In this document: piece after piece, positions 45,131 through 53,687 of the stretch
How the letters are laid out: the number at the start of each line of letters is the position of its first letter
Position numbering within the stretch: position 1 is the first letter of the stretch
Assembly (NCBI RefSeq): GCF_003334855.1
Contig: NZ_QOWE01000004.1
Coordinates: 174,849 to 238,848, forward strand
Reading direction: 5' to 3'
Source of the DNA: Larkinella punicea
Lineage (GTDB): Bacteria > Bacteroidota > Bacteroidia > Cytophagales > Spirosomataceae
Length of the DNA stretch: 64,000 nt
Position numbers and translations under genes: made by a program
The notes under the pieces: model-generated
Told to the model about the DNA's origin: nothing
Databases searched by the model: none
What the model saw: only the letters and a program-made list of their open reading frames with translations

Positions 45131-45490
45131 TCAGGAATGCGCAACATCGGTTAAATCGACCATTGCCCGGCATTCATCGGCGCACCGGCGGCAGGCTTCC
45201 GCACATTCCCGGCAATGATCATGTTTATCGGCATGTTTTTCACATTCAGCGGCACAATCTTCGCAAATACGGGCACACAGTTCGCAGACTGACCCGGTAA
45301 ACCGGCTGTTGGAAGCCATAAACTGGACAGCGGTGGCACAAATCAGCGCGCATTCCCGATCCAGACGGATACAATCGGACAGCATAGCGACTTCCGGTTC
45401 GCGCAAACAGGCATCAGCACATTGGTCGCAAGCAACCAGACAGGCCTGACACGCTTCAAGACAGGATTGATACGGATGTTGGTTCATCAT
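45131..45490 (-). CDS. Four-helix-bundle copper-binding protein (Csp/DUF326-like)
   Basis: The 119-residue protein has about 17 cysteines placed as CxxxC and CxxC along four helices (SCLEACQACLVACDQCADAC, SDCIRLDRECALIC, CELCARICEDCAAECEKH, HCRECAEACRRCADECRAM). This is the pattern of Csp copper-storage proteins and the DUF326 family, which bind many Cu(I) ions inside the bundle. There is no signal peptide, so it is of the cytosolic (Csp3-like) kind. It stands alone with its own terminator. Confidence 0.9.
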   Translation of the reverse strand: MMNQHPYQSCLEACQACLVACDQCADACLREPEVAMLSDCIRLDRECALICATAVQFMASNSRFTGSVCELCARICEDCAAECEKHADKHDHCRECAEACRRCADECRAMVDLTDVAHS

Positions 45491-45631
45491 AACGTAAGTG
45501 ATTTATGAATTGATAGTTGGCCTTTTTCTAAAAAGTGAGGATTCGGTCCGGTTGTGTCCGGATTTTGAGTTGGCGCGTCCGCTGTTTCAGGACGACACTT
45601 CGTATTGGGGCTATTGGCTGGCGTAAAAAGC

Positions 45632-46393
45632 TTAATGCCCGTGATTGGGGAGCGGTTCTTTTTCCGTACTTACTTTCAACTGCCGGATTTCGCCCTGCTC
45701 CCAGGCGTTGGCCCCCGGCTGAACTTTGGGCATCGGAATATCCGCCCGGTTCCGGCGTTTCTCCGGCGTAGAAATCCGGAATCGCTCATCCCGCCTTCGG
45801 ATCAGGCTATCGGCCAGTTGGCCTTCTTTGGTAAATCCCATCATCACCAGCGGATGGCCGAGGGGCAATTTCAGATCCCGATCCGTATGCCAGGTATGAA
45901 ACGTCTTTCCATACGTAGAAACCAGTTTCTCCATCAATTCGTGTTCGGCTACCAGCGGCAAACCGGGGGCAATCAGGGTCCCTGATTTCACCTCGTGGTG
46001 GTGGCTGTGCCAGAGTTTTTTTTCTTCGTCGGGCAGGGTTTTGAACAAGCGCTCGGATACAATGTATTCGACGCCCATGATTTTGGCGTCCTTGCCGTTG
46101 CCGTCGAAAATCATACACTGAACGACGTCTTCATTCAGTTGGGTGCAGTAATGATGGGCTTCCATCTGTCCCGCCATGTTGCCATTATAAAAATGAAAAC
46201 CATCCAGATACATGCTCATGGCCTTGAGCGGAGCTTTGTTTTGCAAAAAATCCGCTCCGGTTTCAAGTGCTTCGGTTTTGGTGGTTTTGTCACCCCCCGG
46301 CGACTCGACATTGGAAGATGTATTTCCCCCCCCGCAGCCCGTCAAAAGGAGGATGCTCATCCAGCTCAGGGTTGAATATCCAAGTTTAATCAT
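45632..46393 (-). CDS. DUF1264 (oil-body-associated-like) lipoprotein
   Basis: The 253-residue lipoprotein has the lipobox LLLTGC. The mature part matches DUF1264: ALETGADFLQNKAPLKAMSMYLDGFHFYNG..QMEAHHYCTQLNEDVVQCMIFDGNGKDAKIMGVEYIVSERLF and KLWHSHHHEVKSGTLIAPGLP. The His-rich HSHHHEVKSG is conserved in the family. Function is unknown; plant relatives associate with oil bodies. It overlaps the end of the isochorismatase-like gene by 8 bp, so the two are translated together. Confidence 0.85.
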   Translation of the reverse strand: MIKLGYSTLSWMSILLLTGCGGGNTSSNVESPGGDKTTKTEALETGADFLQNKAPLKAMSMYLDGFHFYNGNMAGQMEAHHYCTQLNEDVVQCMIFDGNGKDAKIMGVEYIVSERLFKTLPDEEKKLWHSHHHEVKSGTLIAPGLPLVAEHELMEKLVSTYGKTFHTWHTDRDLKLPLGHPLVMMGFTKEGQLADSLIRRRDERFRISTPEKRRNRADIPMPKVQPGANAWEQGEIRQLKVSTEKEPLPNHGH

Positions 46394-47027
46394 TGGTAGA
46401 AGTTAATTTGGGCCCCACTGCGGACAAGACATTTCTACTTAAGAATTCCAAGTCGAGCCTGGATGAAGGCGTGGTATCGGCTCCCAGAACCCGTTCCATA
46501 TACGTCAGGGCCATTTTGGTGTGGGCCGTTGTATCGGCCGCCAGGCAATCGCCCGGAATGCTCAGACTGTACTCCCGCATGTAGGCATCTTTGGCCGAAA
46601 AAAGGACGCAGATATCCGCACTGATACCGGTCAAGATCAAGTGCTTGACGTTTAGGTACTCCAGTAAGGTGTCCAGTGTAGTGGCAAAAAAAGCGGAATG
46701 CTTGGGCTTCAGTACAAAATAGTCATCGGAGGCCGGATACAGCAGTTCGACCAGCGGCTGACCCCGCACGCCGTCTTTCAGGCAATGCTCCACCACTTCT
46801 TTAAAATCGGATCGCCAGCGGCCAAAATTGTCATTGACGTAAATAACCGGAATCGTCAAATCCCGGGATCGCTGTTTCAGGGCCGCAATCTGTTTGGCCG
46901 CCTTTACAGACGGTTTTAAAAGCTGCTCCCCATTCGGAAATTCCAGGTCATTGATCATGTCGATAATCAACAGTGCTATGGGGAACTGATCCGGGACATT
47001 GCCGTGTAAATCTTCACTCTTCTTCAT
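46386..47027 (-). CDS. Isochorismatase-family cysteine hydrolase
   Basis: The start at 47027 (MKKSEDLHGN) gives 213 residues; an ATG three codons earlier is possible. The catalytic Asp is in ALLIIDMINDLEFPNG, the Lys in FVLKPKHSAF and the nucleophilic Cys in LTGISADICVLFSAKDAYMREY, with the cis-peptide GIS before it. The enzyme belongs to the nicotinamidase/isochorismatase hydrolases; the substrate is not evident. It overlaps the DUF1264 gene downstream. Confidence 0.9.
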   Translation of the reverse strand: MKKSEDLHGNVPDQFPIALLIIDMINDLEFPNGEQLLKPSVKAAKQIAALKQRSRDLTIPVIYVNDNFGRWRSDFKEVVEHCLKDGVRGQPLVELLYPASDDYFVLKPKHSAFFATTLDTLLEYLNVKHLILTGISADICVLFSAKDAYMREYSLSIPGDCLAADTTAHTKMALTYMERVLGADTTPSSRLDLEFLSRNVLSAVGPKLTSTND

Positions 47028-47117
47028 GGTATGCATTCAAAAACGGCTTCGATTAGCCCGAAGGAATTGCCTCAAAACCAACTCGATTGGCTACGAAATC
47101 CGATACCCAAAAGTCAA

Positions 47118-47290
47118 TTATTCCTGCTTAGCAGATTCATTGACGGAATCTTCGGCGATTTCCGTCAAATGCGCATCCGTTTTGTTTTCTTCAGCCAGCG
47201 TTTGTTCCAGTAATTCAGCGGCTTTCGAATAGCCCAATCCGCCGGCCAACATCCGCAGGGTCCCATATTCACCTTTTGAAACTGCCATTT
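47118..47290 (-). pseudogene. C-terminal remnant of a YciE/YciF (DUF892) ferritin-like protein
   Basis: The segment EYGTLRMLAGGLGYSKAAELLEQTLAEENKTDAHLTEIAEDSVNESAKQE matches the last two helices of DUF892 ferroxidase-like proteins. The first helices, with most metal ligands, are absent: the open frame continues to 47384, but as unrelated sequence (MLTFPGSKAKSPAQ..). A 5'-truncated remnant is therefore more likely than a small functional protein. Confidence 0.75.
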
Positions 47291-47384
47291 TTAAATGTTG
47301 TTTGAATGAAACATACCAAAATCGTCGTTCGCTAAACTGTATCTGCGCTGGCGATTTAGCCTTTGAACCCGGAAAGGTCAGCAT

Positions 47385-47754
47385 TGTTTCTAAAATTTAG
47401 GATCGGTTCCTGCACACAAAACCGGCACAATCCTGACGAGAATTCCGTAACCATTCAGGAGGGGCGAAACGTGGTTGATTCGTGATTCGACTAACTCAGA
47501 GATCCTGCTCCTCCTATGATGACGAAGGGACGCTGAATAATTACAGGACACGAATCAATAACATCCGTCTTTTTCGGGAGGAAAAGAAACTCGCCAAGCT
47601 CCGGGCAGAGCGAATCATCTTAGGGCACAGATCCACTGGCTGTTTTCAGGCTAAAAAAAATGGAGAGAATATTTACTTTGCAAAGCTATCTTAATAGGAC
47701 GATAATTTAATTACAAAATAGTAATACAAATACATAGAATAATCATAATTTCTT
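47385..47754. other. Intergenic region with an unsupported ORF
   Basis: A 70-codon plus-strand frame at 47482-47694 is basic (LFREEKKLAKLRAERIIL) and unrecognised. The last 60 bp before the next gene are very AT-rich and should hold its promoter. Confidence 0.4.
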
Positions 47755-48474
47755 ATGAAAAAGGCAATTATTTTCCTGGTCACATTGGTTACCATTCTAT
47801 CATGTGACCAAAATACCTCATCGGTTACTCCCGCAGAAGATCCAGACTGGATAAAAATTGAAGTTCCAAATGGTCGTGAAGTATATGCAATTGCTGGAGA
47901 CCTAGACAAAACGCTGCTGGTTACCACCTGGACTAAGGCATACTATTCAGTAGACAAAGGTAAAACCTGGCAAGAATCAAAAGATTTCAATGGCCCTGTT
48001 CCGGGTTTGTTGGTTCGTAACGATACAACTTTCTCGATGGAGGCACGCTCTTTTGATCAACAAGGCAAGCTTTTAGGCTCAAGCCTAATTCATTATTTTA
48101 CAACGGATTACGGAAAAAATTGGAAAAGTTATTTCAAATTCTACAAGGAATATATGGACACCATCAAGCCAGTGGGTATGGTAAAATCAGCGGAAGGGAT
48201 TATTTATACAATAAAAGAAAATAAAACACCCACTGCCCCAGGTTCGTCGTCCTATTATATAAACCCTGGTGAAATTGTTAAGCAGAATGGCTTGAGTCAG
48301 TCCTTAGTCCGTTTTCCCTACAAACTCAATTTGATGAATTTGCACCTCGATACCCAAGGGCGCCTTTATGTTGCTGCTTCGGGAGGTTCCTATCAACCAG
48401 AAAGAAACACGTTTTATTGTTGTCCGGAAAATTTACCGGGTATTATCTATGTGTCAAAACGTCGAATACCTTAG
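47755..48474 (+). CDS. Lipoprotein with BNR/sialidase-like repeats, C-terminus probably disrupted
   Basis: The 239-residue protein carries a lipoprotein signal (KKAIIFLVTLVTILSC). The mature part has BNR-type motifs (AYYSVDKGKTWQESKDF, HYFTTDYGKNWKSYFKF), as in beta-propellers that read out exposed surfaces or sugars. Only about two motifs remain, too few for a propeller. The end (GIIYVSKRRIP) looks broken: in another frame, ISVTPDFGCYGEAYFPDQTKKAAPFPLNN continues in coherent style to 48571, so a frameshift near 48450 is likely. Its codon use is AT-rich compared with its neighbours. Confidence 0.65.
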   Translation: MKKAIIFLVTLVTILSCDQNTSSVTPAEDPDWIKIEVPNGREVYAIAGDLDKTLLVTTWTKAYYSVDKGKTWQESKDFNGPVPGLLVRNDTTFSMEARSFDQQGKLLGSSLIHYFTTDYGKNWKSYFKFYKEYMDTIKPVGMVKSAEGIIYTIKENKTPTAPGSSSYYINPGEIVKQNGLSQSLVRFPYKLNLMNLHLDTQGRLYVAASGGSYQPERNTFYCCPENLPGIIYVSKRRIP

Positions 48475-48767
48475 AATTAGTGTTACGCCCGACTTTGGAT
48501 GCTATGGAGAAGCTTACTTTCCTGATCAAACAAAAAAAGCTGCACCATTTCCTCTTAACAATACACTGTAAATCAGTGCGTTACCATACCTCAACCCTCT
48601 CCCAATTTCAGTCAATCAAGCCCGCCCTGTAGCGGTTTGGAAATTTCCAGTTTTAAAAAATGGCGAATAGCTGTAAAGCGTTTAGATAAATCCCAGGTCG
48701 AAGTCATCGACCGATCACCTTTGAGCCGCCACATGACCTAGTAGTCGACCTGGTCGCTTAAGTGCGT
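48475..48767. other. Region of probable gene debris
   Basis: Up to 48571 lies the possible continuation of the lipoprotein in another frame. Between 48600 and 48767 a short minus-strand frame (MWRLKGDRSMTSTWDLSKRF) is visible but not recognised. Confidence 0.4.
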
Positions 48768-48935
48768 ATGACGGTATGGGTAGCGTATGGTTCCACGATC
48801 AATCACTTTATTCATGCATATTGTCAGAATAAATTTAAATATACATGAATGAGGTAAACTCAAAGATCCTTTGACCGCATACTCAAAAGGCAGTTGGTTA
48901 TTGCCTGTAAAGTTGTAAATAGGTTCCTATTTAAT
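48768..48935 (-). pseudogene. Deleted second copy of the DUF4143 ATPase 5' end
   Basis: 48768-48795 matches the Walker B-proximal coding sequence of the ATPase at 25558 (encodes YATHTVI) in 26 of 28 bases. It is joined directly to a stretch like the start region: CAT start at 48813-48815 within TTTATTCATGCATATTG, then about 115 bp of upstream sequence including CCTTTGACCGCATA and GTTGGTTATTGCC. The internal 200 or so coding bases are deleted, and the rest of the gene is absent. Confidence 0.8.
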
Positions 48936-48947
48936 TGATGAGATGGC

Positions 48948-49838
48948 ATGGCTCCCCAACAAAAAATGCTTCGGGTGTTCAAATTGATCCGCCTGCTCAA
49001 GCAACGCCCCGGCAAAACCGTCGATCAACTGGCTCAGTTTCTGGAAAAAGACAAACGCTCGGTGTACCGGTACCTCGAATTGCTACAGGAGGTGGGGTAT
49101 GAAGTGGATAGTCTGGGCAGCCCGCCCCGGTATTATCTGTTTGAGAACGAGACCCGGCAACAACCGCCATTTACGGAAGAGGAAGCGCAGGTGGTGCGGC
49201 AGGCACTGGCGGGCGTTTCAGCGACTCATCCCCTGCTGGCCGGTATCCGGCAGAAACTGTTTCTGTCGTCCACCCTGCTCCCGCTGGCGGATGGGCTGGT
49301 AGACATTCATCAGGGCCAGATCGTGGAGCGCCTGGCCGAAGCCCTGCGCGATGGCCGACAGGTGCGGCTGGTCGGTTATCAATCGCCCAACTCGAATACC
49401 GTTACCGACCGGCTGGTGGAGCCCGTGTCGTTTACGGATGACTTCAGTACGCTGAATGCCTGGGAACCGGCTGCGGGTCAGGAAAAGACGTTCAAAACCC
49501 GGCGCATCGAGGCCGTGGCGGTGTTGGACACGGTTTGCCAATACCGGGGTGCCGGTGAGCCGCTGGATTTGTTCGGCTGGGCGGGGCCGCAGAAAAAAAT
49601 CGTGGAATTGTCACTCACCCATCGGGCCTATCGCCTGTTAATTGAAGACTACCCGTTGGCACGTGCGTATACAGGTAAGCGTAACGATACCGGTTTCCCC
49701 TATTTTTTCAAAGGTGAAGTCCGGGATTTCCGGGGGATCGGGCGGTTTGTACTCGGGATTCCGGGAGAGGTCCGAATTGATGAACCGGAGGAGTTTCGCG
49801 GGTATTTGCGGGGGCGGATTGGGGAGTTTGGGATGTGA
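48948..49838 (+). CDS. WYL-domain transcriptional regulator
   Basis: The 296-residue protein has an N-terminal DeoR-type winged helix (about 5-65: MLRVFKLIRLLKQRPGKTVDQLAQFLEKDKRSVYRYLELL) and a WYL domain (about 120-215: EALRDGRQVRLVGYQSPNSNTVTDRLVEPVSF), followed by a C-terminal WCX-like extension. WYL regulators are often linked to CRISPR-Cas and phage-defence loci and bind nucleic-acid ligands. It is the first intact gene upstream of the cas operon (1.7 kb) on the same strand, so control of the cas genes is a reasonable inference. Confidence 0.9.
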   Translation: MAPQQKMLRVFKLIRLLKQRPGKTVDQLAQFLEKDKRSVYRYLELLQEVGYEVDSLGSPPRYYLFENETRQQPPFTEEEAQVVRQALAGVSATHPLLAGIRQKLFLSSTLLPLADGLVDIHQGQIVERLAEALRDGRQVRLVGYQSPNSNTVTDRLVEPVSFTDDFSTLNAWEPAAGQEKTFKTRRIEAVAVLDTVCQYRGAGEPLDLFGWAGPQKKIVELSLTHRAYRLLIEDYPLARAYTGKRNDTGFPYFFKGEVRDFRGIGRFVLGIPGEVRIDEPEEFRGYLRGRIGEFGM

Positions 49839-49846
49839 AGGAGCTA

Positions 49847-50083
49847 TTAATCCTCGCGAACTTGCCTTTCCATTTCGTCCCATTCGGCATCGGTGAAACC
49901 GAGGTCAGGTATTGGAAGCGGTTCTTTGGGGCCAACCAACTCAAAGAATAAGTCAGCACCAACGGCTTTGATAATAGCCGGATCATAACTATTCGACTGG
50001 CCTCTCTTCATTTTAGCAACGAGGATTCCGTTGACAATGAAGGCGTCAGGGGTTTCGATGATGGTTGGTTGTTGAGGAGTCAT
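49847..50083 (-). CDS. Small hypothetical protein (78 aa)
   Basis: The start at 50083 (MTPQQPTIIETPDAFIVNGILVAK) is chosen over a longer frame to 50164 because the extra 27 residues look unrelated. The acidic C-terminus (PIPDLGFTDAEWDEMERQVRED) and small size recall antitoxins or small DNA-bound proteins, but no family is recognised. It converges with the WYL regulator (8 bp between stops) and follows the 56-aa gene at 50203 on the same strand. Confidence 0.55.
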   Translation of the reverse strand: MTPQQPTIIETPDAFIVNGILVAKMKRGQSNSYDPAIIKAVGADLFFELVGPKEPLPIPDLGFTDAEWDEMERQVRED

Positions 50084-50202
50084 ATCATATTTGGAATCGG
50101 TTGAACTACCAAAAATACGAAAATAGGCATAGAAAGGTTTTAAACCGAACACAATGACAGACAAAGTAGGCAGAGGAAAAACGCAAAGAATAGAATGAGA
50201 GG

Positions 50203-50373
50203 TTACGTTTTGCTTTTTGCGGCAAGTCTTGCTTCAGCAATTTGACGCATGGCTTCCTCTTGCGACAGCCGTTCGGTGGGCAAGCTTAGGATTTCCTCCC
50301 AGGTCATTTCCCGGATGGTTTTTCCGGTAATGGTGTTTTTAACCGCACCAAAATCTTTTGATTTCTTGTTCAT
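50203..50373 (-). CDS. Small hypothetical protein (56 aa)
   Basis: MNKKSKDFGAVKNTITGKTI..REMTWEEILSLPTERLSQ..EEAMRQIAEARLAAKSKT is a well-formed frame of 56 residues: basic start, helix, acidic helix, basic end. It lies 120 bp upstream of the 78-aa gene on the same strand, so they may form a two-gene unit, for instance toxin-antitoxin-like; no toxin family is recognised. It is divergent from the cas operon, and its promoter region is shared with cas8. Confidence 0.5.
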   Translation of the reverse strand: MNKKSKDFGAVKNTITGKTIREMTWEEILSLPTERLSQEEAMRQIAEARLAAKSKT

Positions 50374-50493
50374 CGGCGATTTTTAGTTGGTGGTAAATGT
50401 AAGGGGTTGTAATTCAAAGATATTAGCAAAAACCGGGAATTGTTGTTCTAGTAAAATACATTCACTCCTTTCCTTGAGTTCTACAGTCAGATG

Positions 50494-50527
50494 TCCCAAA
50501 TTCGACGAAATTTATCCCAAATTTGAC
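50494..50527. promoter_or_regulatory. 13-bp direct repeat upstream of cas8, candidate operator
   Basis: TCCCAAATTCGAC (50494-50506) and TCCCAAATTTGAC (50515-50527) differ in one base and start 21 bp apart, two helical turns, so a dimeric regulator could bind both on one face. They lie 110-145 bp before cas8 in the region shared with the divergent small genes. The WYL protein is the obvious candidate to bind. Confidence 0.5.
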
Positions 50528-50637
50528 AGTTAATTTTCGAACAAGAATGCACTTTTGCCCAGTTGACATGGGCATTCGGTCTTCTCACCATGATCTTACT
50601 GCCATGTTCATTCATCTTTTTCTATAAGGCAAAACAT

Positions 50638-52653
50638 ATGCTACAAACCCTGATTCGTATAGGCCAGCAACTCAGTCAGAATCGGGGTGACTGGGATGAT
50701 ATTCTGGATAGCCCAAAGATTGAAACGGAAACCAAGAAAGGCGATCCTATTACCAACTATGTAATACCGCTCATTTTCAATCTGGATGAACGCCGGGTCG
50801 AATTTGGTGGTCTATTAGAGTATGATCCTGACGAATCACCTGAACGGTTTTTCAATATTAAAATTCAGGGCGGTAATAATAAGGCTATTTATACGTGTGC
50901 GGAATGGAAAAAATTGGAACAACTGCGCAAGACATTCTTTGGGATTCCCGATAAGAGAGGTACAGAACCAGATCGGGGACAATTTACGGATGCTATTGAA
51001 ACGAGTTTTGCTGATTTACGGACTACACCGCTTTATGAAACACTCAACGAAATTTTCACGCTTCGTAATGAATTCGAAAACCGGTTTAATTTATTGAACA
51101 ATACCAAACTTACGGATACCGATAAAGAACAGTTATCGGACGATGAAAAGCGGTTTTTGAAAGCAATTGCATTGCGTCCATCAGAGCGGTTTGCATTGGT
51201 TGTGGCGCAGGTAGTTTGGTCAGAAAAAGGGTTTGCAAAACCAACGCTATTTAGTCAGATTGATGGTTATCAACACTTTTTAAAAAAGAAGTTTCCGCGA
51301 AAAGATAAACTGGAAAAAACGAATACTGATGAGAAATTATGCTACGCTACTGGAGAACATGCTTCAAATGTTGGCTTGTTCAAACGAGTTATTAGAGGAC
51401 GGGCTACCATCACAGATATGTTTGTAACAGAGACTAAAAATTATGCTTCTTCTTTAGGAACAACTGAAACTGCATTTGTCAAGGCTTACCAAGTTGGTGC
51501 AGAAACTCAGTTGTATCTTGAACGTAGTTCAAAATACTTAATTGAGAATTACACTACAAGAATTGCAGGAATCAAACATTGCATAATACCTCACTTACTA
51601 AGTTGGGACGATGCCGATGTAGAAACTACGCTTCGCACACTGAGCCGTGAGTCTGATTTACTCTTCCAATTCAAAACCTATCAAGAGATCGTTGGTGATT
51701 TAGAGATAGAAACAGCTAACCCATATTGGATTTCCTTTTTGGCCTTTGAATCAGGGAAAGGTGAGTTTTTCAAAACGATCAACGTCATCAAAGACGTTAG
51801 CCGAACGCACTTCGAGCGGTTGATCGGCGCTTTCCGCAAGCTCAATAATGAGTGGAAAGCCGTATCGGGCATTAATTGGACAAGTATTATGAGCATGGGC
51901 AAAGAGCAAACTCCGCTTGTGTTCAATCTGTTCACGGTGTATGCCATGATCCCGGTTCGGAGAGACAAAGAAAAGAAAAATGAAGCACTCAATTTGTTCA
52001 AACAGGTACTCGAAAAACGTCCAGTTGAGCGAGCAAAACTCTTTGGCTATTTTAAAGAATTGATCCTATGCCATTACTACGGGAGATACGCCGGTTACAC
52101 CAATATTCGTGAAAATACCGAGTTCGATTTTGCCATTCGTAATGCGGTATTTCAGTACCTCGCCTTTATCCAGATTCTTAAACAGTTTAACCTAATCAAT
52201 CCTATGGAAGTGGATCAACTTGATGACCTTGAAGAGATTACCCTTGACGCTGCGCCGGAAGAGCAGATTTTGCCCGACTATCAACAAAAAATAGAGGAGT
52301 TTTTTTTGCGCATGAGCTACAAACCGGAACACAAGGCTCTTTTTTACTTGGGGCGGGTACTCAACACAGTGGCGCAAACGCAGTACAAAAAAGAACACAA
52401 AACAAAGCCGGTTCTTAAAAAACTGAATTACAACGGCATGGATCGGGATGACATTCGGCGGTTGCATCGTGATCTGGTCGAGAAGACCCAACAATATAGC
52501 ATTCATCGTCTGACTGAAAGCACGTTAAGCCGGTTCATGATGCTATTTAACCATCAAAACTGGACGATGAAACCCGACGAGGCTCTATTTTTCATTCTGT
52601 CAGGCTACTCTTTTTTTGCCGGTTCTAAAAAGAAAATCACAACCAACGAATAA
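50638..52653 (+). CDS. cas8b: CRISPR-associated protein Cas8b (Csh1-like)
   Basis: The start at ATG 50638 gives 671 residues (MLQTLIRIGQQLSQNRGDWDDIL). It belongs to the large-subunit type of subtype I-B (TM1802/Csh1-like) by its size, its first place before cas7-cas5-cas3, and features such as NYVIPLIFNLDERRVEFGGLLEYD near the N-terminus. Cas8b recognises the PAM and recruits Cas3 in the Cascade complex. An upstream frame from 50563 adds a hydrophobic segment that is not expected. The gene is clearly AT-richer than cas6-cas1-cas2-cas4. Confidence 0.88.
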   Translation: MLQTLIRIGQQLSQNRGDWDDILDSPKIETETKKGDPITNYVIPLIFNLDERRVEFGGLLEYDPDESPERFFNIKIQGGNNKAIYTCAEWKKLEQLRKTFFGIPDKRGTEPDRGQFTDAIETSFADLRTTPLYETLNEIFTLRNEFENRFNLLNNTKLTDTDKEQLSDDEKRFLKAIALRPSERFALVVAQVVWSEKGFAKPTLFSQIDGYQHFLKKKFPRKDKLEKTNTDEKLCYATGEHASNVGLFKRVIRGRATITDMFVTETKNYASSLGTTETAFVKAYQVGAETQLYLERSSKYLIENYTTRIAGIKHCIIPHLLSWDDADVETTLRTLSRESDLLFQFKTYQEIVGDLEIETANPYWISFLAFESGKGEFFKTINVIKDVSRTHFERLIGAFRKLNNEWKAVSGINWTSIMSMGKEQTPLVFNLFTVYAMIPVRRDKEKKNEALNLFKQVLEKRPVERAKLFGYFKELILCHYYGRYAGYTNIRENTEFDFAIRNAVFQYLAFIQILKQFNLINPMEVDQLDDLEEITLDAAPEEQILPDYQQKIEEFFLRMSYKPEHKALFYLGRVLNTVAQTQYKKEHKTKPVLKKLNYNGMDRDDIRRLHRDLVEKTQQYSIHRLTESTLSRFMMLFNHQNWTMKPDEALFFILSGYSFFAGSKKKITTNE

Positions 52654-52674
52654 CCTAAACCTCTCCACAAGCCA

Positions 52675-53679
52675 ATGGCAACTACGATTACGAACAATGC
52701 CGATTTTTTGTTTCTGTATGATGCGACGCAGTGTAATCCCAATGGGGATCCTGATCAGGAAAACAAGCCCCGCATGGATTATGATACTGACACAAATCTG
52801 GTGACTGATACCCGCCTGAAGCGTTATATCCGTGATTACCTAAAAATGACGGGTACCGAAATTTTTGTCGATATGGAAGACGGACGAAAAGTTTCTCCCG
52901 AGCAAAAACTAGAAGCCGTTGTTAAAAGAGCCTTGGCTAACGACGAAACCATAGGTGAACTGTTTGTCGAAAACGCCCCAATGGGCGACGCTCTGGCGAA
53001 AATCGTTGAAACCGAGAAAACACCTGAGAAGATTTTTAAGAAACTACAGGACAAGGCAAACCGGTCATTGAGCGTCTATTTATTGGCGCAGATGGTTAAG
53101 CAGAAATTTGTAGACATTAGATTATTCGGTAGCGCTTTTGCCGTTGAAGGCTTTACCCGAGCTTATACGGGACCCGTTCAAATCAACTGGGGGTATTCAC
53201 TGCATAAAGTTCAATTGATGGAGTCGAGTTCGATTGTGACGACAATGAACGATGATAGCAGCACCTTTGGTAAAGATTATCGGGTTCATTATAGCCTGTT
53301 GGCTTTCAATGGGACCATTAACAAGTTTGCGGCTCAAAGTACCGGCCTGACTGATGCAGATATCGAGATGTTCCGAGATGCGGTTTGGCAAAGTGTACCG
53401 GCCATGCCGACACGGTCAAAACTGAATCAGTATCCCAAACTCTACGTCGAAATCACGTACAACGACGGGTTTTTCAACGGTAATTTCGGCGACTTGCGCA
53501 ATTATGTCAAGGTATCTCCAACCGGCCAATTAGAAGAAAAGCAAATCCGACGTTTTGAAGATTTGACGCTGGATGTATCAGCTCTCCAAAGTTTGTTAAC
53601 TGAAAATACGGGCGAGGGGAAATCCATTAAATCGGCCTATATCAAAGCAGCTACCGGTATTAAGCTATCCGCAAACTAA
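52675..53679 (+). CDS. cas7: CRISPR-associated protein Cas7 (Csh2-like)
   Basis: This 334-residue Cascade backbone protein coats the crRNA in several copies. The N-terminal FLFLYDATQCNPNGDPDQENKPRMDYDTD..VTDTRLKRYIRDYL is the signature of the Csh2/Cas7 I-B family. The central VDIRLFGSAFAVEGFTRAYTGPVQINWGYSLHKVQLMESSSIVT and the C-terminal IKSAYIKAATGIKLSAN fit the RRM core. It starts 22 bp after cas8 and stops 8 bp before cas5. Confidence 0.95.
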   Translation: MATTITNNADFLFLYDATQCNPNGDPDQENKPRMDYDTDTNLVTDTRLKRYIRDYLKMTGTEIFVDMEDGRKVSPEQKLEAVVKRALANDETIGELFVENAPMGDALAKIVETEKTPEKIFKKLQDKANRSLSVYLLAQMVKQKFVDIRLFGSAFAVEGFTRAYTGPVQINWGYSLHKVQLMESSSIVTTMNDDSSTFGKDYRVHYSLLAFNGTINKFAAQSTGLTDADIEMFRDAVWQSVPAMPTRSKLNQYPKLYVEITYNDGFFNGNFGDLRNYVKVSPTGQLEEKQIRRFEDLTLDVSALQSLLTENTGEGKSIKSAYIKAATGIKLSAN

Positions 53680-53687
53680 CCGGTCGT

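Noticed and set aside
50563..50637. Upstream extension of cas8 with a hydrophobic segment
   Set aside because: It would give Cas8 a membrane helix, which the family does not have; the ATG at 50638 gives the expected N-terminus.
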